Shown: positions 16,523 to 24,419, counted from the stretch's first letter. The stretch is 40,099 nucleotides of DNA from Stenotrophomonas sp. UBA2302 (GCA_002345545.1 DDVW01000024.1:65621-105719); one strand, 5' to 3'. Translations and numbers: made by a program. Notes: generated from the sequence alone by a model not told the origin.

Positions 16523-17713
16523 GTGGCTGCTAAAAAAACTGCAAAAAAGGCCGTCAAGGCCGCCAAGAAAACCGCCAAGCCTGCAGTAACCAAGGCGGTG
16601 TCCAAGCCGGCTGTGAAGAAACCGGCGGCCAAGCCTGCGGTCAAGAAGGCAGCCGTCAAGAAGGCCGCTGTGAAGAAGGCAGTTGCCAAGAAGGCGGTTG
16701 TCAAGAAGGCAGTGGCGAAGAAAGTGGTGGCGAAGAAAGCCGCTCCTGCCAAGGCGCCAGTGAAAAAGACTGCCGCCAAAGCGGCACCTGCCAAGAAAAC
16801 CGCTGCCAAGAAGGCGGCGGTGGAAAAGATCGTCAAGAAGGCCGTCAAGAAAATTGCCGCGCCGGTCAAGAAGACGCCCAAGCCCGCACCGGCAGCCGTT
16901 GCCAAGAAGAAGCCTGCCAAGCCTGCCGTGGCCAAGGCAGTGAAAACCGCCGCCACCAAGTCCGCGGCCAAGTCCGTACCGAAGCCGGTGTCCGCACCAG
17001 CTCCGGCCAAGTCTGTCACGGTCAACGTCGCCAAGACGGTCGCCGCACCGGCCTCCAAGCCGGCCGCTGCCAAGTCGTCACCGGCATCCAAGACCCCGCA
17101 ATCCAAGAATCCCGTGTCTGCACCGAAATCCCCTGCAAAAACATCCGTGAAGTCCCCCGCAAAGGCGGCCACCAAATCCGCCGCCCCGACCGCCGTCCGT
17201 CCGGTCGGAAAAGTCGCCGTGGCGGTGACCGCGCGTTCGAACGCACCGGCTCCGCGCAGCAAGTACAAGGTGGTGGAATACAAGATCGACGAAGCCACCG
17301 GTCGCCCGATCCTGCCGGAGGGCTACAAGCCGTCGGCCGATGAGGAATATATGAATGCGTTGCAGCAGGAGTACTTCCGCCAGCGGCTGCAGGAGTGGCG
17401 CGCCGATCTGGTCGAAGAGTCCAAGCAGACCATCGAGAACCTGCGCGAGGAAGTACGTGATATCGGCGATGAGGCCGAGCGTGCGACCCGTGAAACCGAG
17501 AACTCGCTGGAACTGCGTACGCGTGATCGTTATCGCAAGCTGATCGGCAAGATCGACAGCACGCTCAAGCGCGTGGAGGCCGGTGATTACGGCTATTGCG
17601 TGGATACGGGCGAAGAGATCGGTCTGGACCGGCTGGAGGCCCGCCTCACCGCCGAGCGCACGATCGACGCGCAGGAGCGCTGGGAGCACCTGCAGAAGCA
17701 GCAGGGCGACTGA
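16523..17713 (+). CDS. DksA/TraR-like protein with long Lys/Ala/Pro-rich N-terminal tail
   Basis: A 396-residue protein from GTG 16523. Residues 1-240 are low-complexity lysine, alanine, proline and valine repeats (KKAAVKKAAVKKAV and similar), like histone H1 or AlgP-type tails, and probably bind nucleic acid. From about 250 follows a DksA-like domain: a coiled coil (about 275-350) whose tip reads DEAERA where E. coli DksA has DPVDRA, then a C-terminal zinc-finger-like region, YGYCVDTGEEIGLDRLEAR. Of the four zinc cysteines only C359 remains; the others are T362, T380 and A383. It should not bind zinc in the normal way. Likely acts on RNA polymerase or the nucleoid; the role is inferred. Similar proteins are, as I recall, common in Xanthomonadaceae. 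Confidence 0.85.
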   Translation: MAAKKTAKKAVKAAKKTAKPAVTKAVSKPAVKKPAAKPAVKKAAVKKAAVKKAVAKKAVVKKAVAKKVVAKKAAPAKAPVKKTAAKAAPAKKTAAKKAAVEKIVKKAVKKIAAPVKKTPKPAPAAVAKKKPAKPAVAKAVKTAATKSAAKSVPKPVSAPAPAKSVTVNVAKTVAAPASKPAAAKSSPASKTPQSKNPVSAPKSPAKTSVKSPAKAATKSAAPTAVRPVGKVAVAVTARSNAPAPRSKYKVVEYKIDEATGRPILPEGYKPSADEEYMNALQQEYFRQRLQEWRADLVEESKQTIENLREEVRDIGDEAERATRETENSLELRTRDRYRKLIGKIDSTLKRVEAGDYGYCVDTGEEIGLDRLEARLTAERTIDAQERWEHLQKQQGD

Positions 17714-17738
17714 GTCCGCTGCCGTTGCAATCCCCTTG

Positions 17739-17760
17739 GAAACCCCGCTCCGGCGGGGTT
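17739..17760 (+). terminator. intrinsic terminator after the DksA-like gene
   Basis: Perfect nine-base arms AAACCCCGC (17739-17747) and GCGGGGTTT (17752-17760) with a TCCG loop, followed by CCTGTTT. It lies 26 bases after the stop codon. Confidence 0.85.
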
Positions 17761-17779
17761 TCCTGTTTGCAGGAGAGGG

Positions 17780-17884
17780 CATGTCTGGCGTTGAAATCCA
17801 TATGCGGCGCGCGCTGGCGCTGGCGCGCGAAAACATCGCAGGCGGTGGTCGTCCGTTTGCCGTGGCACTGGTCAGGGGGGGGGG
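17780..17884 (+). pseudogene. truncated nucleoside deaminase, N-terminal remnant ending in a G10 tract
   Basis: ATG 17780 with a good AGGAGA ribosome site (17770-17775) opens MSGVEIHMRRALALARENIAGGGRPFAVALV, which matches the start of guanine/nucleoside deaminases (the MRRALxLARxN...GRPFGAVLV pattern). After about 32 codons the sequence runs into ten consecutive G bases (17875-17884). The remaining three quarters of the gene, including the zinc motifs HAE and PCxxC, is absent. The frame continues with unrelated residues into the 3' end of the neighbouring MFS gene, which stops on the other strand at 17917. Initiation signals are intact, so a short peptide may still be made. Probably a deletion remnant. 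Confidence 0.75.
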
Positions 17885-17916
17885 CGGGTGCGTCCGGCCC
17901 GCAGTGGAATCCTGGG

Positions 17917-19158
17917 CTATTGCAGATCGCGCAGGTTCAGTCGCCGCAGCAGTGGTGCCTTCCAGGCGGTGATACCAGCCACCCCCAGTACCGCGAAGCC
18001 GCCGATGACCACCGCCGGCACCAGGCCAAGCAGCCGCGCCATGCTGCCACCGTAGAAGGCGCCCAGCTCGTTGGAGGAACTGATGAAGATGCCGTTGATC
18101 GACGAAACCCGGCCGCGCATCTCATCCGGTGTCGCCAGTTGCAGGATGGTGGAGCGCACCACCACCGATACCCCGTCGCAGGCACCGTAGAACAGCAGGA
18201 TCATCGCCGACAGCCAGAAGTGGCGCGACAGCCCGAAGCCGATCACGCACAGGCCGAAGCCGGCCACTGCCAGCAGTAGTGTGCGCCCGGCATTGCGATG
18301 CAGCGGATGCCGGGCCAGCCACAGGCCCACGCAGATCGAGCCCAGTGCCGGTGCCGCGCGCAGGATGCCCAGTCCTTCCGGGCCGTGCAGCAGGATGTCG
18401 TGGATGAAGGCCGGCAGCATCGCCACCACGCCACCGAGCAGTACCGAGAACATGTCCAGCGCCATCGCCCCAAGCATGATCTGGTTGGAGAGCACGAAGC
18501 GCGCCCCTTCGGCGATGCTGGAAAAAATCGGGGCGCGGGTGGCAGGCGGCGGTGGTTCCTCGACCTTCAGTCGCGCCAGTGCCGCCAAGGCGATGGCGGC
18601 CATCACCGCGGCCACCGCATAGGCCAGGCCCTTGCTGCCCCAGCCGACCAGCGCGCCGCCCAGTGCCGGGCCGATCACCATGCCGGCCTGGAACACCACG
18701 CTGCCAAGGCCGGCGCCGTGTGCGAACTGCGAGCGCTGCAGCACCCGCGCGAACAGTGCGTTGTAGATCGGTGACAGGAAGGCGCGGACCATGCCGGTCA
18801 GCGCGATGGCCGCGTAGATCGGCCACACGCCTTTGAACGGCAGCCAGCCCAGGGCCACCGCGCACAGGATGACGGCCGTGAGGATCAGTCCCGCAATGGC
18901 CACCATGCCCAGCCGGCGCCGCGGCAGATGGTCCACCAGATAGCCGGCAAACGGCGCCACACAGAAGAACGGCAGCACCTCGGCCAGCCCGATCAGCCCC
19001 AGCGAGAACGGATTGCGGGTGATTTCGTAGATGTGCCAGCCCACCGTGACCGCGACGATCTGGTAGGACAGCATCGAGGCGATGCGGTACAGCAGCAGGT
19101 GGGCAAAGCCCGGTTGGCGCAGGATTGCGCCGGTGCTGCTGTCCGCGGCGGTGGCCAT
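17917..19158 (-). CDS. MFS transporter, EntS/MFS_3-like
   Basis: A 413-residue integral membrane protein with about 12 hydrophobic segments. Typical MFS features are the loop GYLVDHLPRRRLGM between helices 2 and 3 and the second-half loop motif near GLWLARHPLHRNAGR. The LYRIASMLSYQIVAVTVGWHIYEITRNPFSLGLIGL opening and the later RGRVSSINGIFISSSNELGAFYGG segment are characteristic of the MFS_3 group that includes the enterobactin exporter EntS and other effluxers. Substrate unknown; there are no siderophore genes nearby. Its ATG overlaps the stop of sufE by one base, so it is translationally coupled to it. It ends 33 bases from the truncated deaminase. Confidence 0.85.
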   Translation of the reverse strand: MATAADSSTGAILRQPGFAHLLLYRIASMLSYQIVAVTVGWHIYEITRNPFSLGLIGLAEVLPFFCVAPFAGYLVDHLPRRRLGMVAIAGLILTAVILCAVALGWLPFKGVWPIYAAIALTGMVRAFLSPIYNALFARVLQRSQFAHGAGLGSVVFQAGMVIGPALGGALVGWGSKGLAYAVAAVMAAIALAALARLKVEEPPPPATRAPIFSSIAEGARFVLSNQIMLGAMALDMFSVLLGGVVAMLPAFIHDILLHGPEGLGILRAAPALGSICVGLWLARHPLHRNAGRTLLLAVAGFGLCVIGFGLSRHFWLSAMILLFYGACDGVSVVVRSTILQLATPDEMRGRVSSINGIFISSSNELGAFYGGSMARLLGLVPAVVIGGFAVLGVAGITAWKAPLLRRLNLRDLQ

Positions 19159-19595
19159 TACCGCTGCGCTTGGGCGGTGTCGCGGATGAAGGCGAGCATC
19201 GCCGCCAGCCCGTTGCTGCGGGTGGGCGAGAGGTGCTTGGCCAGGCCGATGGCGGCCACGTAATCCGGCTCGGTGGCCAGGATTTCGGCGGCGGAACGGC
19301 CCGAGTAGACGCGCAGCGCCAGGTAGATCAGGCCCGAGACGATGGCCGAATCACTGATCGCGTGGAACACCAGCTTGCCGGCATCGCCTTCGGGCACGAT
19401 CCACACCATCGACTGGCAGCCGTGCAGGCGGTGTTCTTCGGTTTTCCACGCATCCGGGAAGGTGGGCAACTTGCGGCCGAGGTCGATCAGGTACTGGTAG
19501 CGTTCGGACCAGTCGCCGAAGAAGTAGAACTCTTCGGCAATGGCGGCCTGCGCCTCGGCGGCGGTGGGTTCGAGCGGGAACGGGGAATTGGTCAC
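19158..19595 (-). CDS. sufE: SufE-family cysteine desulfurase sulfur acceptor
   Basis: A 145-residue SufE-like protein. The active-site cysteine is C60 in HRLHGCQSMVWI, on the loop that accepts persulfide sulfur from a cysteine desulfurase (SufS or CsdA). The conserved GDWSERYQYLIDLG segment (about 27-40) and the C-terminal LSPTRSNGLAAMLAFIRDTA helix are also family hallmarks. No desulfurase gene is adjacent; the neighbours are cysS upstream (55 bp) and an MFS transporter downstream with a one-base overlap. It could belong to the CsdE type rather than SufE; sequence alone does not decide. Confidence 0.9.
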   Translation of the reverse strand: MTNSPFPLEPTAAEAQAAIAEEFYFFGDWSERYQYLIDLGRKLPTFPDAWKTEEHRLHGCQSMVWIVPEGDAGKLVFHAISDSAIVSGLIYLALRVYSGRSAAEILATEPDYVAAIGLAKHLSPTRSNGLAAMLAFIRDTAQAQR

Positions 19596-19650
19596 AACAG
19601 TCTCTGGCAGTGGGGCGTGGTCGGCGGCATCGCTCGCCTGTCACGGTGGA

Positions 19651-21024
19651 TCAGGCGTGCTTGCGCACCCAGCGCACACCTTGCGGGGTGTCTTCCAGCA
19701 CGACGTTCTCGGCGGCGAGCTGGTCACGGATGGCGTCGGCGCGGGCGAAGTCACGCGCCTGTTTGGCGGCGATACGCTCATCGACCAGCGCCTGGATGCG
19801 GGCATTGTCGCTGGCGTCAGCGCCCCGGCTGAACCAGTCGGCCGGCGCCTGCTGCAATAGGCCCAGCGCCAGGCCGGCACCGAGCAGTTCGCGCTTCAGG
19901 CGGGCCTTGTCCTGGGCCGTTTCGGCCTTGCGGGCTTCGCTGGCGATGCGGGCCACTTCAGCCAGTGCCAGCGGGGTGTTGAGGTCATCGTCCAGCGCAG
20001 CCTCGACTGCCACCGGAATTTCAGCAGTGGCCTCGATATCGGCCAGATCACGCAAGGTGCCGTACAGCCGGTCCAGAGTGCGCACCGACTGCTCGATCAG
20101 TGCGTCCGACCAGTCCAGCGGCTGCCGGTAGTGCGCCGACAGCAGCGCGTAGCGCAGCGCCTCGGGCGGGTGCTGGCGTACCAGATCGTGCACGCGCTCG
20201 ATGTTGCCGATGGACTTGCTCATCTTGGCGCCGCCGAAGTTGAGCATGCCGTTGTGCAGCCAGAAGCGGGCGAAGGTCTTGCCGCCGTGGGCGCATTCGC
20301 TCTGCGCGATCTCGTTCTCGTGGTGCGGGAACTGCAGGTCCACGCCGCCGGCGTGGATGTCGATGGTCGGACCCAGGTGCGCGGCGGCCATCGCCGAGCA
20401 TTCGATGTGCCAGCCCGGGCGGCCACGGCCCCACGGCGACTCCCAGCCGGGCAGGTCGTCGGTGGACGGCTTCCACAGCACGAAATCGCCCGGATCGCGC
20501 TTGTACGGGGCCACGTCGACGCGGGCGCCGGCCAGCATTTCGTCCGGATCGCGGCGCGAGAGCTTGCCGTAGTCCTTGAAGCTGCTTACCGAAAACAGCA
20601 CGTGGCCTTCGGCGGCGTAGGCGTGGCCGCTGTCGATCAGGCCCTCGATCATGCTGATGATCTGCGGGATGTGGGCGGTGGCTTCAGGCTCGATATCCGG
20701 CGGCACCACGCCCAGTGCGGCCATGTCTTCACGATAGGCAGCGGCGAAGCGGTCGGTGATGGCCGAGATCGGCACGCCCTGTTCCCTGGCGGCGGCGTTG
20801 ATCTTGTCGTCCACGTCGGTGATGTTGCGGGCGTAGCGCAGGGCGCCGTAGCGGCGCCGCAGCAGGTCGGCCAGTACCCCGAACACCACCGGGCCGCGCG
20901 CGTTGCCGATGTGCACGTAGTTGTAGACCGTGGGACCACACACATACATGGTCGGGGCGGAAGGATCGAGCGGAGCGAACGGCTCCAGCTGCCGCGTCAG
21001 GTTGTTGTGCAGGCGCAGGGTCAT
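19651..21024 (-). CDS. cysS: cysteinyl-tRNA synthetase
   Basis: A 457-residue class I aminoacyl-tRNA synthetase that charges tRNA-Cys in the cytoplasm. Signatures: C29 in [10 protein letters not shown] (zinc ligand and cysteine recognition), HIGN (38-41) for ATP binding, the zinc ligands in GWHIECSAM and [10 protein letters not shown], and KMSKSIGN near residue 265. The C-terminal anticodon-binding region is complete. Length is that of the E. coli enzyme (461). ATG 21024 is the natural start. Likely first gene of a minus-strand run with sufE and the MFS transporter. Confidence 0.97.
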   Translation of the reverse strand: MTLRLHNNLTRQLEPFAPLDPSAPTMYVCGPTVYNYVHIGNARGPVVFGVLADLLRRRYGALRYARNITDVDDKINAAAREQGVPISAITDRFAAAYREDMAALGVVPPDIEPEATAHIPQIISMIEGLIDSGHAYAAEGHVLFSVSSFKDYGKLSRRDPDEMLAGARVDVAPYKRDPGDFVLWKPSTDDLPGWESPWGRGRPGWHIECSAMAAAHLGPTIDIHAGGVDLQFPHHENEIAQSECAHGGKTFARFWLHNGMLNFGGAKMSKSIGNIERVHDLVRQHPPEALRYALLSAHYRQPLDWSDALIEQSVRTLDRLYGTLRDLADIEATAEIPVAVEAALDDDLNTPLALAEVARIASEARKAETAQDKARLKRELLGAGLALGLLQQAPADWFSRGADASDNARIQALVDERIAAKQARDFARADAIRDQLAAENVVLEDTPQGVRWVRKHA

Positions 21025-21187
21025 GGGTATCCGGGGGAGAAGCGAATCCCCGCGATTCTAGCGGGCCCGGCCCGGCGGGGCACGCCCCCGGCTGGGCAAG
21101 CGCAGGGTGGAAGGGTTATGTTCAGCCCCTTCCGGGCCGCGCTGTCTACACTATCGGCCACCACCGACATCTTCCTGCCCGCTGCCA

Positions 21188-21760
21188 GTGTCAAAACATC
21201 CCGCACCTTTTTTGCCGATTTTCTGCCTGCTGACGTTCTTCGTCGCACCGGCGTGGGCGCAGCAGGAGCCGGAGGTGATGGAGACACCCGAGCGCAACCG
21301 GGTGGTGGTGGTCGAGAACGTGCGTTATGACTACGCGCAGGTGCTCAACGTCGAGCCGGTATTCCAGACGTTGCGGGCATCGCGCACCGAAGAGCAGTGC
21401 GAGCCGGTGAGCACCCGCACGCTGGCGCCGGTGCAGGTGAAGGGCGAAGAGAGCAAGGGTGGCTTCCGCCGTTTCTGGGATTCGGTGCGCGGCATCTTCA
21501 CCGAGCGGAGTGAGGAAGACGAGGCGGCGGTACTGGCCCACGCCGGCAGCGGGAATGCCGCCCTGTTGACGCCTGAATGCAAGATCGTCGAGGTCGGGCG
21601 CGAGTTCCGCCGGGCAATCGCCTATGACGTGGATTACGTCTACAAGGGCGTCAAGTTCCGCTCGCGGCTGCCGGAAGATCCTGGAAACCGGCTCAAGCTG
21701 CGGGTCTCGATCACGCCCGATATCGGCTCGCTGAACCCGGAAACGGCGGATGATCGCTGA
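21188..21760 (+). CDS. secreted or periplasmic protein of unknown function
   Basis: A 190-residue protein if started at GTG 21188, which gives a clear signal peptide: MSKHPAPFLPIFCLLTFFVAPAWA, cut before QQEPE. The frame is open to 21107, but that extension would bury the signal peptide. The mature part has VVVVENVRYDYAQVLNVEPVFQTL, a charged central region, and a C-terminal block with CKIVEVGREFRRAIAYDVDYVYKGVKFRSRLPEDPG. Two cysteines (in EEQCEP and PECKIV) could form a disulfide. The C-terminal pattern resembles periplasmic proteins that accompany glycine-zipper (17-kDa antigen-like) genes, but I do not recognise a named family. It is transcribed toward the arginine cluster. Confidence 0.72.
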   Translation: MSKHPAPFLPIFCLLTFFVAPAWAQQEPEVMETPERNRVVVVENVRYDYAQVLNVEPVFQTLRASRTEEQCEPVSTRTLAPVQVKGEESKGGFRRFWDSVRGIFTERSEEDEAAVLAHAGSGNAALLTPECKIVEVGREFRRAIAYDVDYVYKGVKFRSRLPEDPGNRLKLRVSITPDIGSLNPETADDR

Positions 21761-21778
21761 ATTGCTGCGCCGCGGCAC

Positions 21779-21807
21779 TTGCGTGGTCGCGGTACGCATG
21801 CGACTAT
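21779..21807 (+). promoter_or_regulatory. candidate promoter of the arginine leader
   Basis: TTGCGT (21779-21784) and GACTAT (21802-21807) are 17 bases apart. The expected transcription start is near 21814, just before the leader open frame and about 130 bases before the attenuator-like terminator. The -10 is imperfect and no direct evidence exists, so this is a tentative call. Confidence 0.45.
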
Positions 21808-21814
21808 TCGCTCG

Positions 21815-21916
21815 ATGAAATCGAACAGCTCCCAGCTTGGTATCAGCGCCGCCCGGATGGCTTCCGGCATGACGTCGCGTGCCCGCCGACCGGAACCCCA
21901 CAATTTCGCTGGGTAA
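21815..21916 (+). CDS. candidate arginine-rich leader peptide upstream of argF'
   Basis: An open frame of 33 codons (ATG 21815 to TAA 21914-21916) in the long gap before argF'. It holds four Arg codons: CGG at 21854, and the cluster CGT 21878, CGC 21884 and CGA 21887 (Arg-Ala-Arg-Arg). Because the predicted transcript starts about where this ATG does, translation more likely begins at internal ATG 21857 or 21869; the latter gives MTSRARRPEPHNFAG and has GGATGG eight bases upstream. The stop codon overlaps a segment able to pair with the terminator's left arm. This arrangement is that of a leader peptide in amino-acid attenuation. No protein homology is claimed. Confidence 0.45.
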   Translation: MKSNSSQLGISAARMASGMTSRARRPEPHNFAG

Positions 21917-21967
21917 CCGGAGCTTCGCGCTGTCTGTTCGGAAAACCCAGCCCAGGCTGGGTTTTTT
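21908..21967 (+). terminator. candidate attenuator: antiterminator segment and intrinsic terminator before argF'
   Basis: The terminator has ten-base arms AAAACCCAGC (21942-21951) and GCTGGGTTTT (21956-21965) around a CCAG loop, followed by further T. An identical GCTGGGT occurs upstream at 21908-21914, so the left arm segment ACCCAGC (21945-21951) can pair with either copy: with the upstream one as antiterminator or with the downstream one as terminator. The upstream copy covers the end and stop codon of the Arg-containing open frame. A terminating ribosome would hide it; a ribosome stalled at the Arg codons, about 20 bases earlier, would leave it free. The terminator itself is near certain; its regulatory role is inferred. 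It may simply end the preceding gene's transcript. Confidence 0.65.
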
Positions 21968-21980
21968 CGTTTCCGATCCG

Positions 21981-21993
21981 TTGAAAGTTTCAA
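21981..21993. promoter_or_regulatory. 13-bp palindrome before argF', possible operator
   Basis: TTGAAAGTTTCAA is a perfect inverted repeat about one central base, in an AT-rich pocket between the terminator and argF', with TGTAAT (21995-22000) just after it as a possible weak -10. It could be a protein-binding site. It does not match the ArgR box consensus well, so no regulator is assigned. Confidence 0.3.
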
Positions 21994-22064
21994 GTGTAAT
22001 GAATGGCGCGCCCGCGCACCCTCCGCCGGCAACGACGGATTTCCCCGCAGCGAAGGAAAGATCG

Positions 22065-23075
22065 ATGTCTTTGAAGCACTTCTTGAACACCCAGGACTGG
22101 AGCCGCGCCGAACTGGACGCATTGCTCACCCAGGCGTCGTTGTTCAAGCAACACAAGCTGGGTGATGAGCTCAAGGGCAAATCGATCGCCCTGGTGTTCT
22201 TCAATCCGTCCATGCGTACCCGCACCAGCTTCGAGCTGGGCGCGTTCCAGCTGGGCGGGCATGCGGTGGTACTGCAGCCGGGCAAGGACGCGTGGCCGAT
22301 CGAGTTCAACCTCGGCACGGTGATGGACGGGGATACCGAGGAGCACATCGCCGAAGTGGCCAAGGTGCTGGGCCGTTACGTCGACCTGATCGGCGTGCGT
22401 GCGTTCCCGAAGTTCGTGGACTGGAGCAAGGACCGCGAAGACCAGGTGCTCAAGAGCTTTGCCAGGTATTCGCCGGTGCCGGTCATCAACATGGAGACCA
22501 TCACCCACCCGTGCCAGGAGCTGGCGCACATCCTCGCGCTGCAGGAGCACTTCGGCACCACCGACCTGCGCGGCAAAAAGTACGTGCTGACTTGGACCTA
22601 CCACCCCAAGCCGCTGAACACCGCGGTGGCCAACTCGGCGCTGACCATCGCCACGCGTATGGGCATGGACGTGACCCTGCTGTGCCCGACCCCGGACTAC
22701 ATCCTGGACGAGCGCTACATGGGCTGGGCCGAACAGAACGTCGCCGAGAGCGGCGGCTCGCTGCAGGTCAGCCACGACATCGCCAGCGCCTACGCCGGTG
22801 CCGATGTGGTCTACGCCAAGAGCTGGGGCGCGCTGCCGTTCTTCGGCAATTGGGCGCCGGAGAAGCCGATCCGCGACCAGTACCAGCACTTCATCGTCGA
22901 TGAGGCCAAGATGGCACTGACCAACAACGGTGTGTTCAGCCACTGCCTGCCGCTGCGCCGCAACGTCAAGGCCACCGACGGGGTGATGGACTCGCCGCAG
23001 TGCATCGCCATCAACGAGGCCGAGAACCGTCTGCACGTGCAGAAGGCGATCATGGCCGCGCTGGCCGGCCGCTGA
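22065..23075 (+). CDS. argF': N-acetylornithine carbamoyltransferase (AOTCase)
   Basis: A 336-residue carbamoyltransferase that uses N-acetyl-L-ornithine instead of ornithine and makes N-acetylcitrulline. The carbamoyl-phosphate site reads SMRTR (49-53) rather than the STRTR of ordinary ornithine enzymes. FNPSMRTRTSFELGAFQLGG, HPCQELAHI and the C-terminal HCLPLRRNVKATDG agree with the Xanthomonas enzyme as I remember it, where a carboxylated lysine in the last block shapes the acetyl pocket. ATG 22065 has GAAGGAAAG a few bases upstream; the frame is open further up but crosses the terminator. First gene of the arginine block, directly after the candidate attenuator. Its acetylated product requires the downstream deacetylase gene, present here. 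Confidence 0.92.
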   Translation: MSLKHFLNTQDWSRAELDALLTQASLFKQHKLGDELKGKSIALVFFNPSMRTRTSFELGAFQLGGHAVVLQPGKDAWPIEFNLGTVMDGDTEEHIAEVAKVLGRYVDLIGVRAFPKFVDWSKDREDQVLKSFARYSPVPVINMETITHPCQELAHILALQEHFGTTDLRGKKYVLTWTYHPKPLNTAVANSALTIATRMGMDVTLLCPTPDYILDERYMGWAEQNVAESGGSLQVSHDIASAYAGADVVYAKSWGALPFFGNWAPEKPIRDQYQHFIVDEAKMALTNNGVFSHCLPLRRNVKATDGVMDSPQCIAINEAENRLHVQKAIMAALAGR

Positions 23076-23153
23076 CCGCTCCGCGCTATCCCACACAAAC
23101 CTGCCGGGCCTGTCCCGGTGCTACAGACCGCATTCCACCTGGACCCTGACCCC

Positions 23154-24350
23154 ATGAGCAAGAAAGATATCGTCCTCGCCTTCTCCGGCGGCCTCGACAC
23201 CAGCTTCTGCGTGCCATACCTGCAGGAGCGCGGTTACAACGTGCACACCGTGTTCGCCGACACCGGCGGCGTGGATGACGAGGAGCGCGATTTCATCGAG
23301 AAGCGTGCCGCCGAGCTGGGCGTTGCCAGCCACGTCACCGTCGATGGTGGTCCTGCGATCTGGGAAGGCTTCGTCAAGCCGTTCGTGTGGGCGGGCGAGG
23401 GCTACCAGGGCCAGTATCCGCTGCTGGTATCGGACCGCTACCTGATCGTGGATGCCGCGCTCAAGCGTGCGGCCGAGCTGGGTACCAACGCCATCGCCCA
23501 CGGCTGCACCGGCATGGGCAACGACCAGGTGCGTTTCGACCTGGCGGTGAAGGCGCTGGGCGATTACGAGATCGTCGCGCCGATCCGCGAGATCCAGAAG
23601 GAGCACACCCAGACCCGCGCCTACGAGCAGAAGTATCTGGAAGAGCGCGGCTTCGGTGTGCGCGCCAAGCAGCAGGCCTACACCATCAACGAGAACCTGC
23701 TGGGCCTGACCATGTCCGGCGGCGAGATCGACCGCTGGGAAGCACCGGGCGAGGGCGCCCGTGGCTGGTGCGCACCGCGCAGCGCATGGCCGGTCGAGCC
23801 GCTGACCGTGACCTTGAAGTTCGTCGAAGGTGAAGCCGTTGCGCTGGATGGCAAGGCGTTGCCGGGCGAGCAGATCCTGGCCCGCCTCAACAAGATGTTC
23901 GCCTCCTACGGCGTGGGTCGTGGCGTCTATACCGGTGACACCGTGATCGGCCTGAAGGGCCGCATCGTGTTCGAAGCGCCCGGCCTGGTGTCGCTGTTGA
24001 CCGCGCATCGCGCACTGGAAGACGCGGTGCTGACCAAGCAGCAGAACCGCTTCAAGCCGGACGTGGCGCGCAAGTGGGTGGAGCTGGTGTACGAAGGCTT
24101 CTACCACGACCCGCTGAAGACCGACATCGAAGCGTTCCTGAAGTCCTCGCAGGCCAAGGTCAATGGCGAAGTGGTGCTGGAAACCCGTGGTGGCCGCGTC
24201 GATGCGGTGGCCGTGAAGTCGCCGCACATCCTCAATGCCAAGGGCGCGACCTACGCGCAGTCGGCCGACTGGGGCGTGGAAGAAGCCGAGGGCTTCATCA
24301 AGCTGTTCGGCATGAGTTCTACGCTCTTTGCTCAAGTCAACCGGGGTTGA
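23154..24350 (+). CDS. argG: argininosuccinate synthase
   Basis: A 398-residue ATP pyrophosphatase-type enzyme joining citrulline and aspartate. The nucleotide loop is [12 protein letters not shown] (near residues 8-19). [16 protein letters not shown] binds citrulline and aspartate, and [24 protein letters not shown] follows. Length and motifs are complete. ATG 23154 is chosen by homology; the upstream CCTGGACCC is a poor ribosome site, and the frame opens 12 codons earlier. Second gene of the arginine block, 78 bp after argF'. Confidence 0.95.
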   Translation: MSKKDIVLAFSGGLDTSFCVPYLQERGYNVHTVFADTGGVDDEERDFIEKRAAELGVASHVTVDGGPAIWEGFVKPFVWAGEGYQGQYPLLVSDRYLIVDAALKRAAELGTNAIAHGCTGMGNDQVRFDLAVKALGDYEIVAPIREIQKEHTQTRAYEQKYLEERGFGVRAKQQAYTINENLLGLTMSGGEIDRWEAPGEGARGWCAPRSAWPVEPLTVTLKFVEGEAVALDGKALPGEQILARLNKMFASYGVGRGVYTGDTVIGLKGRIVFEAPGLVSLLTAHRALEDAVLTKQQNRFKPDVARKWVELVYEGFYHDPLKTDIEAFLKSSQAKVNGEVVLETRGGRVDAVAVKSPHILNAKGATYAQSADWGVEEAEGFIKLFGMSSTLFAQVNRG

Positions 24351-24383
24351 CTGAGCGCGAGCTCACGCATCCCACCTTAACCC

Positions 24384-24419
24384 CGCGCCTTCGGCGCGCC
24401 CCCTTCAACAAGAAGGGGG
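24384..24419. other. tandem hairpins between argG and argE
   Basis: Two adjacent stem-loops: CGCGCC/GGCGCG (24384-24398, loop TTC) and CCCCCTTC/GAAGGGGG (24399-24419, loop AACAA). No T tract follows, so they look like mRNA-stabilising or REP-like structures inside the operon rather than a terminator. A GTAG element follows 21 bases later. Confidence 0.6.

Noticed and set aside
21800..21871. Antisense peptide beginning MPEAIRAALIPSWELFDFIE in the argF' leader region
   Set aside because: It looks protein-like at first sight, but I cannot tie it to a family, it lies opposite the proposed leader frame, and no ribosome site is seen. It would be worth keeping only if a search found homologues.
21942..21967. 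Riboswitch for an arginine-related ligand
   Set aside because: No conserved aptamer such as a guanidine or T-box core is recognisable; a leader-peptide mechanism fits the visible parts better.
21808..22064. ArgR operators upstream of argF'
   Set aside because: No pair of ARG boxes (TNTGAATWWWWATTCANW-like) is found; the only palindrome, TTGAAAGTTTCAA, does not fit.
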